A stretch of DNA of 64,000 bases from Cytobacillus gottheilii. GTDB taxonomy: Bacteria; Bacillota; Bacilli; Bacillales; Cytobacillaceae. The position numbers and the translations under genes were made by a program. Every line of letters begins with the position of its first letter. Position 1 is the stretch's first letter. Positions 28,701 to 36,107 of this stretch are shown one piece after another. The stretch spans positions 553,340-617,339 of the forward strand of contig NZ_KV440945.1 in the NCBI RefSeq assembly GCF_001636345.1. Reading direction: 5' to 3'. Under the pieces are notes generated by a model that worked only from the letters and a program-made list of their open reading frames with translations, was not told the DNA's origin and searched no databases.

Positions 28701-30299
28701 CTTAAAATTCATGAAGGTGAACTAATGACCAACATGATTAACGAGGTAGAAACATCTGATCGTTACACATATCTATACCAAGGTAACTCTCAAGTATTAG
28801 ATCATATTTTAGTATCTAATAACCTAGCAGCAAACACAGAAGTGGATATTCTGCACATCAATGCAGACTTTACAGATATGGCTGGCCGTGCAAGTGACCA
28901 TGACCCGGTAATGGTTCAAATTGATTTGAAAAATCAAGATGAGGAACAGCCAGGGCTAGAGCCAATCAAAGCAGAAAAAGAATACAACTTCAAAAACTTT
29001 AAAACAAGCAAACTGACAATCACAAAACCAAGTGTTTCTCTAACATTAGATGCTGCTTCCGCTATTAAAAATGGCATCTTCTTTACAGGGGAATATGCGG
29101 AATTCCATGGTGAAGGCTTCCAGACAAATAATGTGACGATTAACCCTGCAAAAGCTGGAGCAATCGTTGACTTCAAAGGTAATGGAGTACAGAAGCTAAT
29201 CATTGACGGAACAAATGTAAGTGAAATCAGAGGCGCAGACAACTTAGATATCGAGAGCATTGAATATATCAACGGTGCCGATCCTGAACAAATTGATTTC
29301 TATAATTTAGAGGGGGACCTTATTCAAGGTCCTTCTTTTCCTTTACCGAGTGAGAACCATGCTCCGGTAGTATCGAAAGAAATTACGAACAAAACAGCAG
29401 CAGCAGGAGAAACGGTTACAATTGATTTATCAGAGCATTTCTCTGATCCAGACAAAGATAAACTCTCTTTTACTTCGACACTTGGTAAAGTAAACGGGAA
29501 TACTTTAACCTTAGAGTTGGCAGAAGGAACACATCTAGTTGCAGTCACTGCAACTGATGGGAAATTAAGTGTAACAGAAAGATTTAGTGTAACAATAACA
29601 GCAGCTAGTAACGATGAAAATAACGATTACTATCAAGCCGCTATGGGCAAAGAAGGCCAAGCTCTGAAATCAGCTCTTCATGATATTATTTCAGATCAAA
29701 AAGTTCTTTCTTATTCTCAAGTCTGGGATGCTTTAAAAGTAACGGATGAACACCCTGATAGTCCTAATGATGTATTGTTATTCTATTCTGGTAAAGCACG
29801 TTCTAAATCCAGCAATGGCGGAAACGTAGGGGACTGGAACCGTGAACACGTTTGGGCAAAATCTCACGGAAATTTCGGAACAAGCAATGGTCCTGGTACT
29901 GATATTCACCACCTGCGCCCAACGGATGTGCAAGTGAATAGCTCAAGAGGAAATCTAGATTTCGATTATGGCGGAAATCCTGTGAACAATTGTGATGGCT
30001 GCAAAAGAAGTTCAAACTCATTTGAGCCGCCAGATCGCGTAAAAGGTGACGTAGCAAGAATGTTATTTTACATGGCAACACGCTACGAAGCTGGAGACCG
30101 AGTCGACTTAGAATTAAACGAAAAACTAAATAACGGAAGTGCGCCATACCACGGAAAACTTTCCGTACTTCTTGAATGGCACAAGCAAGACCCAGTTGAC
30201 GAAATCGAACAGCGCAGAAACGACAAAATCCACGAAATCCAAGGCAACCGCAACCCATTTATTGACCACCCAGAATGGGCGGAATCTATTTGGGATTGA
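25767..30299 (+). CDS. Secreted multidomain nuclease (ExeM/NucH plus endonuclease I)
   Basis: The 1510-residue protein has its own ribosome site (AAAAGGAG) and a signal peptide. Order: lamin-tail domain (~33-150, LIISEYIEGSGYNKAVELYN), OB-fold domain (~215-390), chitobiase C-terminal-like domain (~395-470), second OB-like region, endonuclease/exonuclease/phosphatase domain (~755-1060: VASYNLENF, VTEVQDN, NHWNSKSGD, LGDFND, SDHDPVMV), Ig/cadherin-like domains, and an EndA/NucM endonuclease I domain (~1320-1505: GDWNREHVWAKSH, DIHHLRPTD). Having two different DNase folds in one polypeptide is notable. The expected role is extracellular DNA degradation. Unlike its neighbours it is not preceded by an intron element. 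Confidence 0.9.
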   Translation: MGTKYIRSKVNALLASALLVSAAVPALPISAKAETVASDLIISEYIEGSGYNKAVELYNGTGKSVDLSQYTLKLYSNGNTTTTTSEKLSGALENGETYVIYNDHNQISADLKSKGDLASGAVNFNGDDALELVKDSEVIDSFGQVGVKANYGTDVTLVRKSNILTGDKNSTDSFDAATEWNTNPKDDFSNLGTHEMSGGDVNPPVDPDPEQPADPETITIEAARGMSLGETVTVKGVVAAGLKNTISIQDETGGIAVRPTSLGLSVGDEVTLTGKLADYRGLLQLDSATVVEKTAGDAPTAKKVTGAEVNEDNESQLVTVENVELTAVNSGGGWANYTADDGSTFIVRDENGSLDLAVGTTYESITGIVQQFDNDYQVIPRSQEDIVADSTILKEATASPGTGTYVDGTTVTLSTTTADAEIYYTLDGTNPTDESTKYETPIEITEDTVLKAIVKAATGEFSEVATYEYTITDALQIHDLQGEGHDSPFMNETVSGIQGIVTNSFTLSGSYYYTIQTPDELADDNPNTSEGILLYSGTRNWPIEVGNLVSVTGRVSEYAYDGYSDRQTTDLKSTQINVRNDQGGVVEVIDENVELPKPIKLDESNINFDHIDSDQFEIFNPEVDAIDFWESIESMRVELDTVKAVSPQEHGDLITVLESEETNSLHGGVLYEEDNANPNRIHFRMEPNGAARDFEVATGDTFEGPITGVVGYSYQNYKIYVPLNEMEAAHRKGTVVPEKTKIVKDDAKLTVASYNLENFSNNRSSSSDDKARKLARAIGTDMETPDIVGVTEVQDNNGESAGNSAANESYERLIAAIKAESGVEYEYANIDPVNNQDGGAPNANIRVGFLYNPERVQMKEGKPAGDATTAVGYEDGSLTLNPGRIDPNNAAFDDSRKPLAAEFVFDGEDVIVIANHWNSKSGDTPLFGAIQPPVYDSEIQRKQIANVIYDFIEDVKTKNPSANIVSLGDFNDYQFADALKIHEGELMTNMINEVETSDRYTYLYQGNSQVLDHILVSNNLAANTEVDILHINADFTDMAGRASDHDPVMVQIDLKNQDEEQPGLEPIKAEKEYNFKNFKTSKLTITKPSVSLTLDAASAIKNGIFFTGEYAEFHGEGFQTNNVTINPAKAGAIVDFKGNGVQKLIIDGTNVSEIRGADNLDIESIEYINGADPEQIDFYNLEGDLIQGPSFPLPSENHAPVVSKEITNKTAAAGETVTIDLSEHFSDPDKDKLSFTSTLGKVNGNTLTLELAEGTHLVAVTATDGKLSVTERFSVTITAASNDENNDYYQAAMGKEGQALKSALHDIISDQKVLSYSQVWDALKVTDEHPDSPNDVLLFYSGKARSKSSNGGNVGDWNREHVWAKSHGNFGTSNGPGTDIHHLRPTDVQVNSSRGNLDFDYGGNPVNNCDGCKRSSNSFEPPDRVKGDVARMLFYMATRYEAGDRVDLELNEKLNNGSAPYHGKLSVLLEWHKQDPVDEIEQRRNDKIHEIQGNRNPFIDHPEWAESIWD

Positions 30300-30312
30300 G
30301 TTGATTTTAGGT

Positions 30313-30372
30313 GGGTCATAGGGACAGGTTCTTTGACCCAATTGGGTAATGAGGGACAGGTTCCATAACCCA
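30313..30372. repeat. REP-like palindromic element, two copies
   Basis: Two copies of the family GGGACAGGTTC(C/T)TTGACCCA are present here. Confidence 0.75.
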
Positions 30373-30400
30373 ACAACAGATCAATCTGATAATAAAGATA

Positions 30401-30430
30401 GACCCGCCTAATGGCGGGTTTATTTAATTT
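30401..30430 (+). terminator. Terminator after nuclease gene
   Basis: ACCCGCC and GGCGGGT form a stem followed by TTATTT. Confidence 0.8.
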
Positions 30431-30510
30431 CAGCAAAGCAACTTTGTAGCTGCAGTTTCTAACAGTATTAGATCAGCAATAAGGAGCATTGAAAAGGAGG
30501 TATGTAATTA

Positions 30511-30543
30511 AAGAAAAAACCTCACCGCTTTAAGGGTGAGGCC
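30511..30543 (-). terminator. Terminator after exon module D
   Basis: On the minus strand CCTCACCC and GGTGAGG form a stem followed by TTTTTTC. Confidence 0.85.
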
Positions 30544-30608
30544 AGAACTTTGCATTTCTAAGTCGTAATGCTAATGCTCAATTAGAGAATGTTTCTGTTT
30601 CTTATTGG

Positions 30609-31094
30609 TTACTCTCCAATATGAAGTAAATCAGTGGAAACATTTCCTGCTGCATCAGTCACATATAGGTGAGAAGTAGTCTGTGAAATTAAGAATCTTA
30701 CTTGATTTGCATAAACATCATCAGCATCTAGACCAGGGTTTAGAAAAACAATGGAGATAGAGTTGTCAATTCCCGCTTTTAATCTTAATTCATAGAAAGT
30801 GCCATCATTTCGCATAAATGAATAATTATAAGCCTGGTAATGATCATCGAATGTTCTAGTAAATAATGATGTAGTATTTTCTTTTGTCTCACCCGGATTT
30901 ACCCATGTATAACTACCTGTTCCAGTTGCTAAGTCAGTAATATGAATATCATTTTTAGCACCGTTAGGAGATACATACTGCAGTCTAAATCCATTAACCT
31001 TCTCATCAAAAGCTGCAATGATCTCAGCAGCTCCACCATAAGCTGGTACACTCACAGATATTGCATTCGTTAAACTTGGTGCTTCTTTATCGCT
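30609..31094 (-). CDS. Exon module D: unknown secreted-type domain, headless
   Basis: This is 161 residues from the AGC at 31092-31094 (SDKEAPSLTNAISVSVPAYG) to the stop, with no ribosome site or signal. It is beta-rich with a C-terminal RFLISQTTSHLYVTDAAGNVST strand pair. I do not recognise the family. It has its own intron 3' half and terminator, and lies on the strand opposite to the S-layer gene, so it cannot be reached by cis-splicing. Confidence 0.75.
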   Translation of the reverse strand, partial: SDKEAPSLTNAISVSVPAYGGAAEIIAAFDEKVNGFRLQYVSPNGAKNDIHITDLATGTGSYTWVNPGETKENTTSLFTRTFDDHYQAYNYSFMRNDGTFYELRLKAGIDNSISIVFLNPGLDADDVYANQVRFLISQTTSHLYVTDAAGNVSTDLLHIGE

Positions 31095-31199
31095 ATTCTC
31101 GCTTTATACCAGAAGGGCTTATCACGAGTATTCACCGGACAGGCGACTTTCATTGCATACGGCGATCCGTCAACATTAGTTCTATTTACTTAATTCCCC
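31095..31199 (-). ncRNA. Group II intron 3' half D (domains V-VI)
   Basis: On the minus strand it starts GGGGAATTAAG (one mismatch to the pairing site). Domain V is CGCCGTATGCAAT, GAAA, GTCGCCTGTCCGGTG. Domain VI ends CGAGAAT before AGC. Confidence 0.85.
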
Positions 31200-31201
31200 T
31201 A

Positions 31202-31229
31202 ATTATAAATAATTTAGGAGGAATGTCAC
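31202..31229 (-). promoter_or_regulatory. Promoter for 3' half D
   Basis: On the minus strand GTGACA is 16 bp before TATAAT (31202-31207), with GGGG two bases further. Confidence 0.65.
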
Positions 31230-31354
31230 TAAAATTATTACAGTGGGAGCAGGGGATAGGTTCTTTAAAACCTAGTAATATTAACAGTCCCAATAATTTG
31301 CAAAAAAAAATAAACCTACTTAAATTGTGGGTTTATTCTCTTATTAACATTGTT

Positions 31355-31404
31355 AACTAAAAGCCTCACGGATATAATCCCTCCGTGTAGGCTTTTAGTT
31401 TTTA
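31355..31404. terminator. Terminator after exon module E
   Basis: ACTAAAAGCCT...AGGCTTTTAGT with an inner CACGGA/TCCGTG stem forms a long near-symmetrical hairpin flanked by T-runs, facing module E on the minus strand. Confidence 0.85.
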
Positions 31405-31416
31405 TTACTATCAAAC

Positions 31417-32280
31417 TTATTTACTGCCCAACGACTTCAAAAGCTCCTGCAATAACAAGCTAAAGCTCGATAAATGCTCCTGCACTCTTCCTGGGAATGC
31501 ACTTTCAAGAAAATCTAAATTGTCGCGTTCTGTATGGAAGATAGGGCCGTACTCAACCGTTTGAATATATCCATCTTTGTCTCCAAGTGCCCAATTGGTT
31601 GCTTCAAAATAACCATAAGGAATTCCCTTAGCTTTAAATGGAGCGTGGTCACTCCAATCACCAGTAGTTCCTTCAGGATATGCAGGGTTATCTCCTGGGT
31701 TAGTACCGATATTAAGATCTTTTTCCTCAACGATCTCTAAAGCCAAGTCACGAATAAATCCAGCGTCGCCAGCTCCGCCATACACATACATATGGTCACC
31801 TGCTGCAAGACTATCCAAATTGATCATTCCAACTGTATTGCTGATTTCAGATTCATCCATTTGATTTGCATAGTATTTAGAGCCCTGAAGTCCAACTTCT
31901 TCAGCACCAAAAGATACAAATCTAATGGAATAAGGAGTTTCAATATCTTTAAGTGCTTTTGCTGCTTCCAATAAAACACCTACTCCGGAAGCATTATCGT
32001 CGATTCCTTTTCCAGCTGACACTGCGTCATAATGAGCTCCTACAATGATTTCCTTAGAGGATTTCCCTTGTTTAAACCCAATTACATTTGCTGAGTTAAT
32101 GGTTGTGCCGCCTCTTGTAAAGCTGAAAGGCTGAACACTTGTCTCTAAACCAATCTTTTCAAATTCACTCTTAATATAACTTTCCGCAGCTCTTTCATCT
32201 TCGGTACCCGCTACTCTTGAACCGAACGCATTTAACTGTTTTAAATGTTCATAAGCAGTTTCACCATAAACAATCTCGCT
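31417..32280 (-). CDS. Exon module E: M28 family metallopeptidase, headless
   Basis: This is 287 residues from the AGC at 32278-32280. It is a full M28 peptidase core: VGAHYDAVSAGKG and GIDDNASGVG (zinc ligands His and bridging Asp), VSFGAEEVGLQGS (catalytic Glu and zinc Glu), MINLDSLA (Asp) and IFHTERDNLD (His). The family acts as extracellular aminopeptidases. The region normally preceding the core, including a signal peptide, is absent, and the first ATG (32022) would cut off the first zinc ligand. Activity therefore requires the frame to be joined to an upstream exon. Confidence 0.88.
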   Translation of the reverse strand, partial: SEIVYGETAYEHLKQLNAFGSRVAGTEDERAAESYIKSEFEKIGLETSVQPFSFTRGGTTINSANVIGFKQGKSSKEIIVGAHYDAVSAGKGIDDNASGVGVLLEAAKALKDIETPYSIRFVSFGAEEVGLQGSKYYANQMDESEISNTVGMINLDSLAAGDHMYVYGGAGDAGFIRDLALEIVEEKDLNIGTNPGDNPAYPEGTTGDWSDHAPFKAKGIPYGYFEATNWALGDKDGYIQTVEYGPIFHTERDNLDFLESAFPGRVQEHLSSFSLLLQELLKSLGSK

Positions 32281-32389
32281 ATTCTCGCCTTATACCATGA
32301 TCACATGGCTTTCGCATCGAGCCTTCACCATACAGGCAGCTTTCACTGCATACGGCGATCCGTCAACAATCGTATCTTTTTATTTCCCC
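32281..32389 (-). ncRNA. Group II intron 3' half E (domains V-VI)
   Basis: It starts GGGGAAATAAA (10 of 11 complementary to the 5' half). Domain V is CGCCGTATGCAGT, GAAA, GCTGCCTGTATGGTG, again with a compensated stem. Domain VI ends CGAGAAT before AGC. Confidence 0.86.
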
Positions 32390-32395
32390 AAACAC

Positions 32396-32401
32396 ATTAT
32401 A
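32396..32401 (-). promoter_or_regulatory. -10 box for 3' half E
   Basis: Minus-strand TATAAT lies six bases before GGGG. An AT-rich stretch supplies only a weak -35. Confidence 0.68.
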
Positions 32402-32597
32402 TAACATAAGTATAAATGTATAAATATAAATATTTGAAAATTTTATATTTAATTAGTGTCATAATGGATTTATGGTTATAACCCCTAGATATTATGATCT
32501 ATTTGAAGGGGGTGAATTGCATATGGATTCATGAAATATAAAAAAGCCATTTGTTTAGCATTTGATGCTAATAAATATTCAAAATGTGGAATAAATG

Positions 32598-32616
32598 GAC
32601 AGGGTCTTTGACCCAA
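32598..32616. repeat. REP-like element
   Basis: GGACAGGGTCTTTGACCCA, a diverged half-unit of the REP family. Confidence 0.6.
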
Positions 32617-32658
32617 TGGTTTTGTATACTGGGGAACGATTATATTCTGTTCCTAAAC

Positions 32659-32694
32659 AGAAAAAAGAGAGCTCCCAACTGAGAGCTCTCTCCT
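32659..32694 (-). terminator. Terminator after the GNAT-like gene
   Basis: AGAGAGCTCTCAG and GGGAGCTCTCT on the minus strand form a stem followed by TTTTTTC. Confidence 0.85.
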
Positions 32695-32700
32695 AATGAA

Positions 32701-32730
32701 ATGGGTAAGGGAACCTGTCCCCATGACCCA
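32701..32730. repeat. REP-like element
   Basis: GGGTAAGGGAACCTGTCCCC followed by ATGACCCA. Confidence 0.75.
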
Positions 32731-32745
32731 CAAATGACCCATCAA

Positions 32746-33573
32746 TCACTTATTTACATATAGCTTAATTTCCTTAAAATCGACAATATAGCTGCCAGCT
32801 CGTTTTTGTATTATTTTAAGGAGCGGTGTGTTTTCTCCATGTACTGTAAACGTTAGGTATCTGATGTTGGATTCTTCAGATTGAATTTTTAAGGAGCTTC
32901 CAAAAAGGGAAATACTTCTCCCTAAGTTCCAAAATTCTTTTCTGACGAATAAGCAATCATACATAAGCAAATTGCTGCAGGAAATATATGTGATGCACCA
33001 GCCGATCACGCGGCCTTTGTATCTCATTACAAGGCTGTTTTTTCCAATTGACCTGTATTGAAAAGGGTACACTCTATCCGGATACCAAACATTTTTTCCT
33101 TTTTCGATTTCTTCCTTTTCTTGCTTTGTAATAGTACTAATACTATCAATAGTGAAATCGGTAGTTAAATGCTCCTTGTTTAACCAACTATCCTGAGCCA
33201 TTTCCTTACAATCAAGAATGAAGATATTTTGGTGATCACTCATCGACCAACTCATGCTAAGGAGTAGCTTTTCCAGATAAGTTTGTTCTCCTATGTTTTT
33301 CAAGTTTGATTGAGAAATATTTGAATGAATTAGAGATAAGTGTTTCTCTTTACTGATCCTTTCAATTTCCTCGAACAATACTTGATAAACCGGCTCATTT
33401 CCTTCTTCTAATACATGTAGATCGCAAACTTCTGCCTCGTTTTTATCTATGAGGAGAGTACAAGAACATTTTACTGCTTTACTAGAATCCGTTACCTCAA
33501 GTAAGAGAGTTTCTTCATTATCATTTGTTTTTAAAACAGTTTGTTTAACAAATAACCTGTTGTGTTCAACCAC
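32746..33573 (-). CDS. GNAT-like acetyltransferase, cytoplasmic
   Basis: The 275-residue protein has no signal peptide. The C-terminal half (GRVIGWCITYISCSNLLMYDCLFVRKEFW) resembles a degenerate GNAT fold, and the N-terminal half may be a second one. It starts 18 bp after exon module F on the same strand, with AAGGA about ten bases before a GTG start, so it is probably transcribed from the module F promoter. Its link to the surface modules is unknown. Confidence 0.6.
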   Translation of the reverse strand: MVEHNRLFVKQTVLKTNDNEETLLLEVTDSSKAVKCSCTLLIDKNEAEVCDLHVLEEGNEPVYQVLFEEIERISKEKHLSLIHSNISQSNLKNIGEQTYLEKLLLSMSWSMSDHQNIFILDCKEMAQDSWLNKEHLTTDFTIDSISTITKQEKEEIEKGKNVWYPDRVYPFQYRSIGKNSLVMRYKGRVIGWCITYISCSNLLMYDCLFVRKEFWNLGRSISLFGSSLKIQSEESNIRYLTFTVHGENTPLLKIIQKRAGSYIVDFKEIKLYVNK

Positions 33574-33591
33574 ACTTTTCAGTCCTTATAA

Positions 33592-33963
33592 TTAGTTAAC
33601 AGGATCTAATTCCATTTCTTGTGACATCAGTTTATTCCCCGCTAAATCAGTCACATCAGGATTTTCATTGTTCTCAACATATTTAAATTTTGTAATAGCT
33701 TCCTTAGAATTGAAAGATAAAGTAACATATTCATCATCTGCATCTGTATCAATCGTTCCGTCAGATCTCTCAGTGGAAAATCCATCTACAGATAACCAAA
33801 AAGGGTCATTTTCAACTTGGAAATTCCCTAGCCCAGCTTCTACTGTACTATCCTTAATATTTTCAGAAAACTTTACTTGGATTTTATTGAGATACCCAGT
33901 GGAGGAATCTCTAATTAGTTTAGCCTCAACAATCGTTGGCGGTGTTGTATCTGGTAAAACGCT
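33592..33963 (-). CDS. Exon module F: Ig-like surface domain, headless
   Basis: This is 123 residues from the AGC at 33961-33963 (SVLPDTTPPTIVEAKLIRDS) to the stop. The DTTPPTIVEA opening and DLAGNKL near the end are typical of bacterial Ig-like/SbsC-type S-layer domains (Big_5-like). It has no start codon, ribosome site or signal peptide. As a single extracellular domain it is meaningful only when joined to another polypeptide. Confidence 0.78.
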   Translation of the reverse strand, partial: SVLPDTTPPTIVEAKLIRDSSTGYLNKIQVKFSENIKDSTVEAGLGNFQVENDPFWLSVDGFSTERSDGTIDTDADDEYVTLSFNSKEAITKFKYVENNENPDVTDLAGNKLMSQEMELDPVN

Positions 33964-34068
33964 ATTCTCGTCTTATAACCTATCGGCCTTATAACGAGCC
34001 TTCACCGTACAGGCAACTTTCATTGCATACGGCGATCCGTCAATCTAGTACTTTTTTCTTACTTCCCC
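33964..34068 (-). ncRNA. Group II intron 3' half F (domains V-VI)
   Basis: It starts GGGGAAGTAAG, fully complementary to the 5' half if one G-U pair is allowed. Domain V is CGCCGTATGCAAT, GAAA, GTTGCCTGTACGGTG. Domain VI ends CGAGAAT before AGC. Confidence 0.86.
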
Positions 34069-34074
34069 AATCTA

Positions 34075-34080
34075 ATTATA
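34075..34080 (-). promoter_or_regulatory. -10 box for 3' half F
   Basis: Minus-strand TATAAT lies six bases before GGGG. Confidence 0.68.
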
Positions 34081-34130
34081 GAACATGAACCTTAAGTTTA
34101 GTTAAAGTTGAGAAAATTTTTTTCGGGGTG

Positions 34131-34153
34131 TCGGGGACAGGTTCCTTGACCCA
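34131..34153. repeat. REP-like element
   Basis: GGGGACAGGTTCCTTGACCC, the consensus form of the family in this window. Confidence 0.75.
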
Positions 34154-34333
34154 TTTCTTATTCTAATGGGGTGTGAGCTGTTAAAGAAAAAAGCGAGCTT
34201 TCAATCTAGAATCTTCCTTAATAAAAATCTAGATAGTTGGTCAGTGAGCCTATCCCTATGCTCTCACCATGTAACAAATCAAAGCCTATAATCGTCTATA
34301 TGATTAATAACAAAAGCCAAGGAGGAATCCCCC

Positions 34334-34726
34334 CTGAAAAAGTTATATTCGCTTACGGTGTTAATGCTTCTTATACTAGGCTGCGGGCAACAAGAGGTTA
34401 AACAACTTAATATAGATGCGGATATTTCAAGCATAGCTGTTACCACTATAATAAATGGCAGTGACTTTGTCATTGACGATGAAATTAAGCTAAATGAGAT
34501 CTTAAAAATTTTTAAAGAGGCAAATAAAGAAGAGGGAATCGTTGACATGGCAGACCCAGAATATCAGCTATTGGTTACCTTGGAAGACGGGAACAAGAAG
34601 ATCTTATATTTGTGGTTAGGAGAAGAGGGTGAGGGAAGTTCTCTTATGAAAGCGGAGGATACACACACAATATATAGTATTTCAAGTGAAATGACATCTA
34701 AGCTGAAAGCGTTGATGGCAGTTTAA
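34334..34726 (+). CDS. Small lipoprotein, unknown
   Basis: The 130-residue product starts at a rare CTG after AAGGAGGAA, giving a signal peptide with lipobox LILGC (MKKLYSLTVLMLLILGCGQQ). The mature part looks like a small beta-domain with DADISSIAVTTIINGSDF and a YQLLVTLEDGNKKILYLWLG strand pair, similar in character to small Bacillus lipoproteins of unknown function. The later ATG at 34358 would destroy the signal peptide, which is why the CTG is chosen. Confidence 0.65.
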   Translation: MKKLYSLTVLMLLILGCGQQEVKQLNIDADISSIAVTTIINGSDFVIDDEIKLNEILKIFKEANKEEGIVDMADPEYQLLVTLEDGNKKILYLWLGEEGEGSSLMKAEDTHTIYSISSEMTSKLKALMAV

Positions 34727-34734
34727 TTTATAAT

Positions 34735-34757
34735 AAAAAGGGGCACTTGGCCCCTTT
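34735..34757. terminator. Bidirectional terminator
   Basis: AAAAAGGGGC and GCCCCTTTTT are symmetrical around ACTTG, between convergent genes. Confidence 0.88.
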
Positions 34758-34769
34758 TTGCTATATTAC

Positions 34770-35345
34770 TTAATATATTGTTGAGATGATATTTGAGTCC
34801 CCTGCATGATCTCCGCCAGTTACAACAATTTTAAACTCGTAATACCTGCCGGCAGTTAATTCGGAAACTCGTACTCCTGTGTTCGTTTCAGATAAAGTTG
34901 ATGTGCCGATATAACTTCCGTTTGGACCATCATATACAGACACAACAACAGAGTCAGTCCAGGTTTGTCCGCCATCAATTGATTGAAGGACTTTCATGTT
35001 GCTTGCACCTGCAGCAGCGCTAAATCTGAAAGTTAAATATCCTTCGCCTTTATAACCGTTTATTGAGAAGTCAGTTATTGGTTGTGTTTGCACTTCTGCT
35101 GGTGCTTCCTCATCGGATACAGGAATTTCTTCATTAACAGGAGGAACAACTTCCCCATTTCCAATCTCTTTGCTTATATTAGCAAACATAATTTCATTGA
35201 TTTCCAACGGCGTTAGGTCTACACCTTTATATTCTGCTTCAAGAGCAGCTCTTACTTCAGGAGCTACAATTAAACCATCAAACTCATCCCATGGTGAAAA
35301 AGGAAATCCTGAAGTTGCAAAGCTGACTTTTACAGGTTCAGACGC
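34770..35345 (-). pseudogene. Decapitated surface-protein module (left arm of a head-to-head pair)
   Basis: About 190 residues of coding sequence end here: a Pro/Glu-rich linker (EEIPVSDEEAPAEVQTQP) and a fibronectin-III-like C-terminal domain (GASNMKVLQSIDGGQTWTDSV, AGRYYEFKIVVTGGD). There is no ribosome site and no intron 3' half in front. The frame runs straight into sequence that codes for a different module on the other strand. It resembles the intron-linked modules but has lost its 5' end. Confidence 0.55.
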
Positions 35346-35568
35346 TGCTGCAACACTTAACATTGACTTTGGCTATACGAATGTTGATGTTGAGGTAGAA
35401 GCAGGAGATTCTAACATAACAGTTGCGAATAAAGCCTTTGAAAAGATCTCAACAGAAGCAATATTTGGTTATGTAGCTAGCAATAATGGGGACGGCTCTA
35501 TTACGTTCACTTCTTCCTTTAATAGCGATATGGAAGATATGGAAGTAAATGTTAAAGTAAAAGAATAA
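35334..35568 (+). pseudogene. Decapitated surface-protein module (right arm of a head-to-head pair)
   Basis: About 77 residues (SDAAATLNIDFGYTNVDVEVEAGDSN...GDGSITFTSS) resemble a C-terminal beta domain of surface or flagellin-related proteins and end at a stop followed by a good terminator. Coding character ceases near 35340, where the opposite-strand module begins. There is no start, signal or intron element. Confidence 0.5.
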
Positions 35569-35576
35569 TAATTGTA

Positions 35577-35606
35577 AACCTCACCTTTTGGTGGGGTTTA
35601 TTTTTA
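35577..35606 (+). terminator. Terminator, also group II intron target
   Basis: AACCTCACC and GGTGGGGTTT form a stem followed by TTTTTATT. The intact group II intron begins immediately after it. Confidence 0.85.
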
Positions 35607-36107
35607 TTGTGTGCCCGGCATGGGTGCAGGCTCTAGGGTGCGAGTCCCGAACGGCGAAGGCAGTAGTAGTCGTAGCTTAAGACAAGGATATGCGGGGTGA
35701 CCCTCCTATCTGAAGGAAGTCGGCGGCAAACTTCCGCTCTGAGGAACACGAATCTCATATGAGGCTAGATGACATTGGGTGAGTCTGCAATACAAGACAA
35801 AGTCCATACTGCCAAAGGTGTCACAGAGTAAATGAGGCGGAGACATGGAAGGAAAGTCTGTACTCTTACCCGGGGAGAACCTGTCGATATGCCGTACTCA
35901 TGCGGTAAGCCTATCCGTGAGGATAAGTTGAACGACAGGCGTCAGCAGAAGCCATAGTACTTATTCGCTTAAGAGGATAAGGAAGGGCTGAACCGGTTAT
36001 GGAAAATAGGAACTAGGCGTATCTTTCCATTCGATGAAACAGAAAACATAGTACCTGTTTAATGAAAGAAACGGTGAATCCGCGGGGGTCATTAAACAGG
36101 GTGGAGA

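Larger units (their letters stand above)
32402..32745. other. Intergenic region with REP copies and terminator
   Basis: This holds no gene that I can support. It contains REP-like elements at 32598-32616 and 32701-32730 and a minus-strand terminator at 32659-32694. Confidence 0.6.

Noticed and set aside
31061..31360. A plus-strand frame of 99 residues
   Set aside because: It crosses the minus-strand intron 3' half D and its promoter and has no ribosome site.
31417..32022. A short M28 peptidase starting at 32022
   Set aside because: This start would remove the first zinc-binding histidine (GAHYD). The frame extends to the intron element at 32280.
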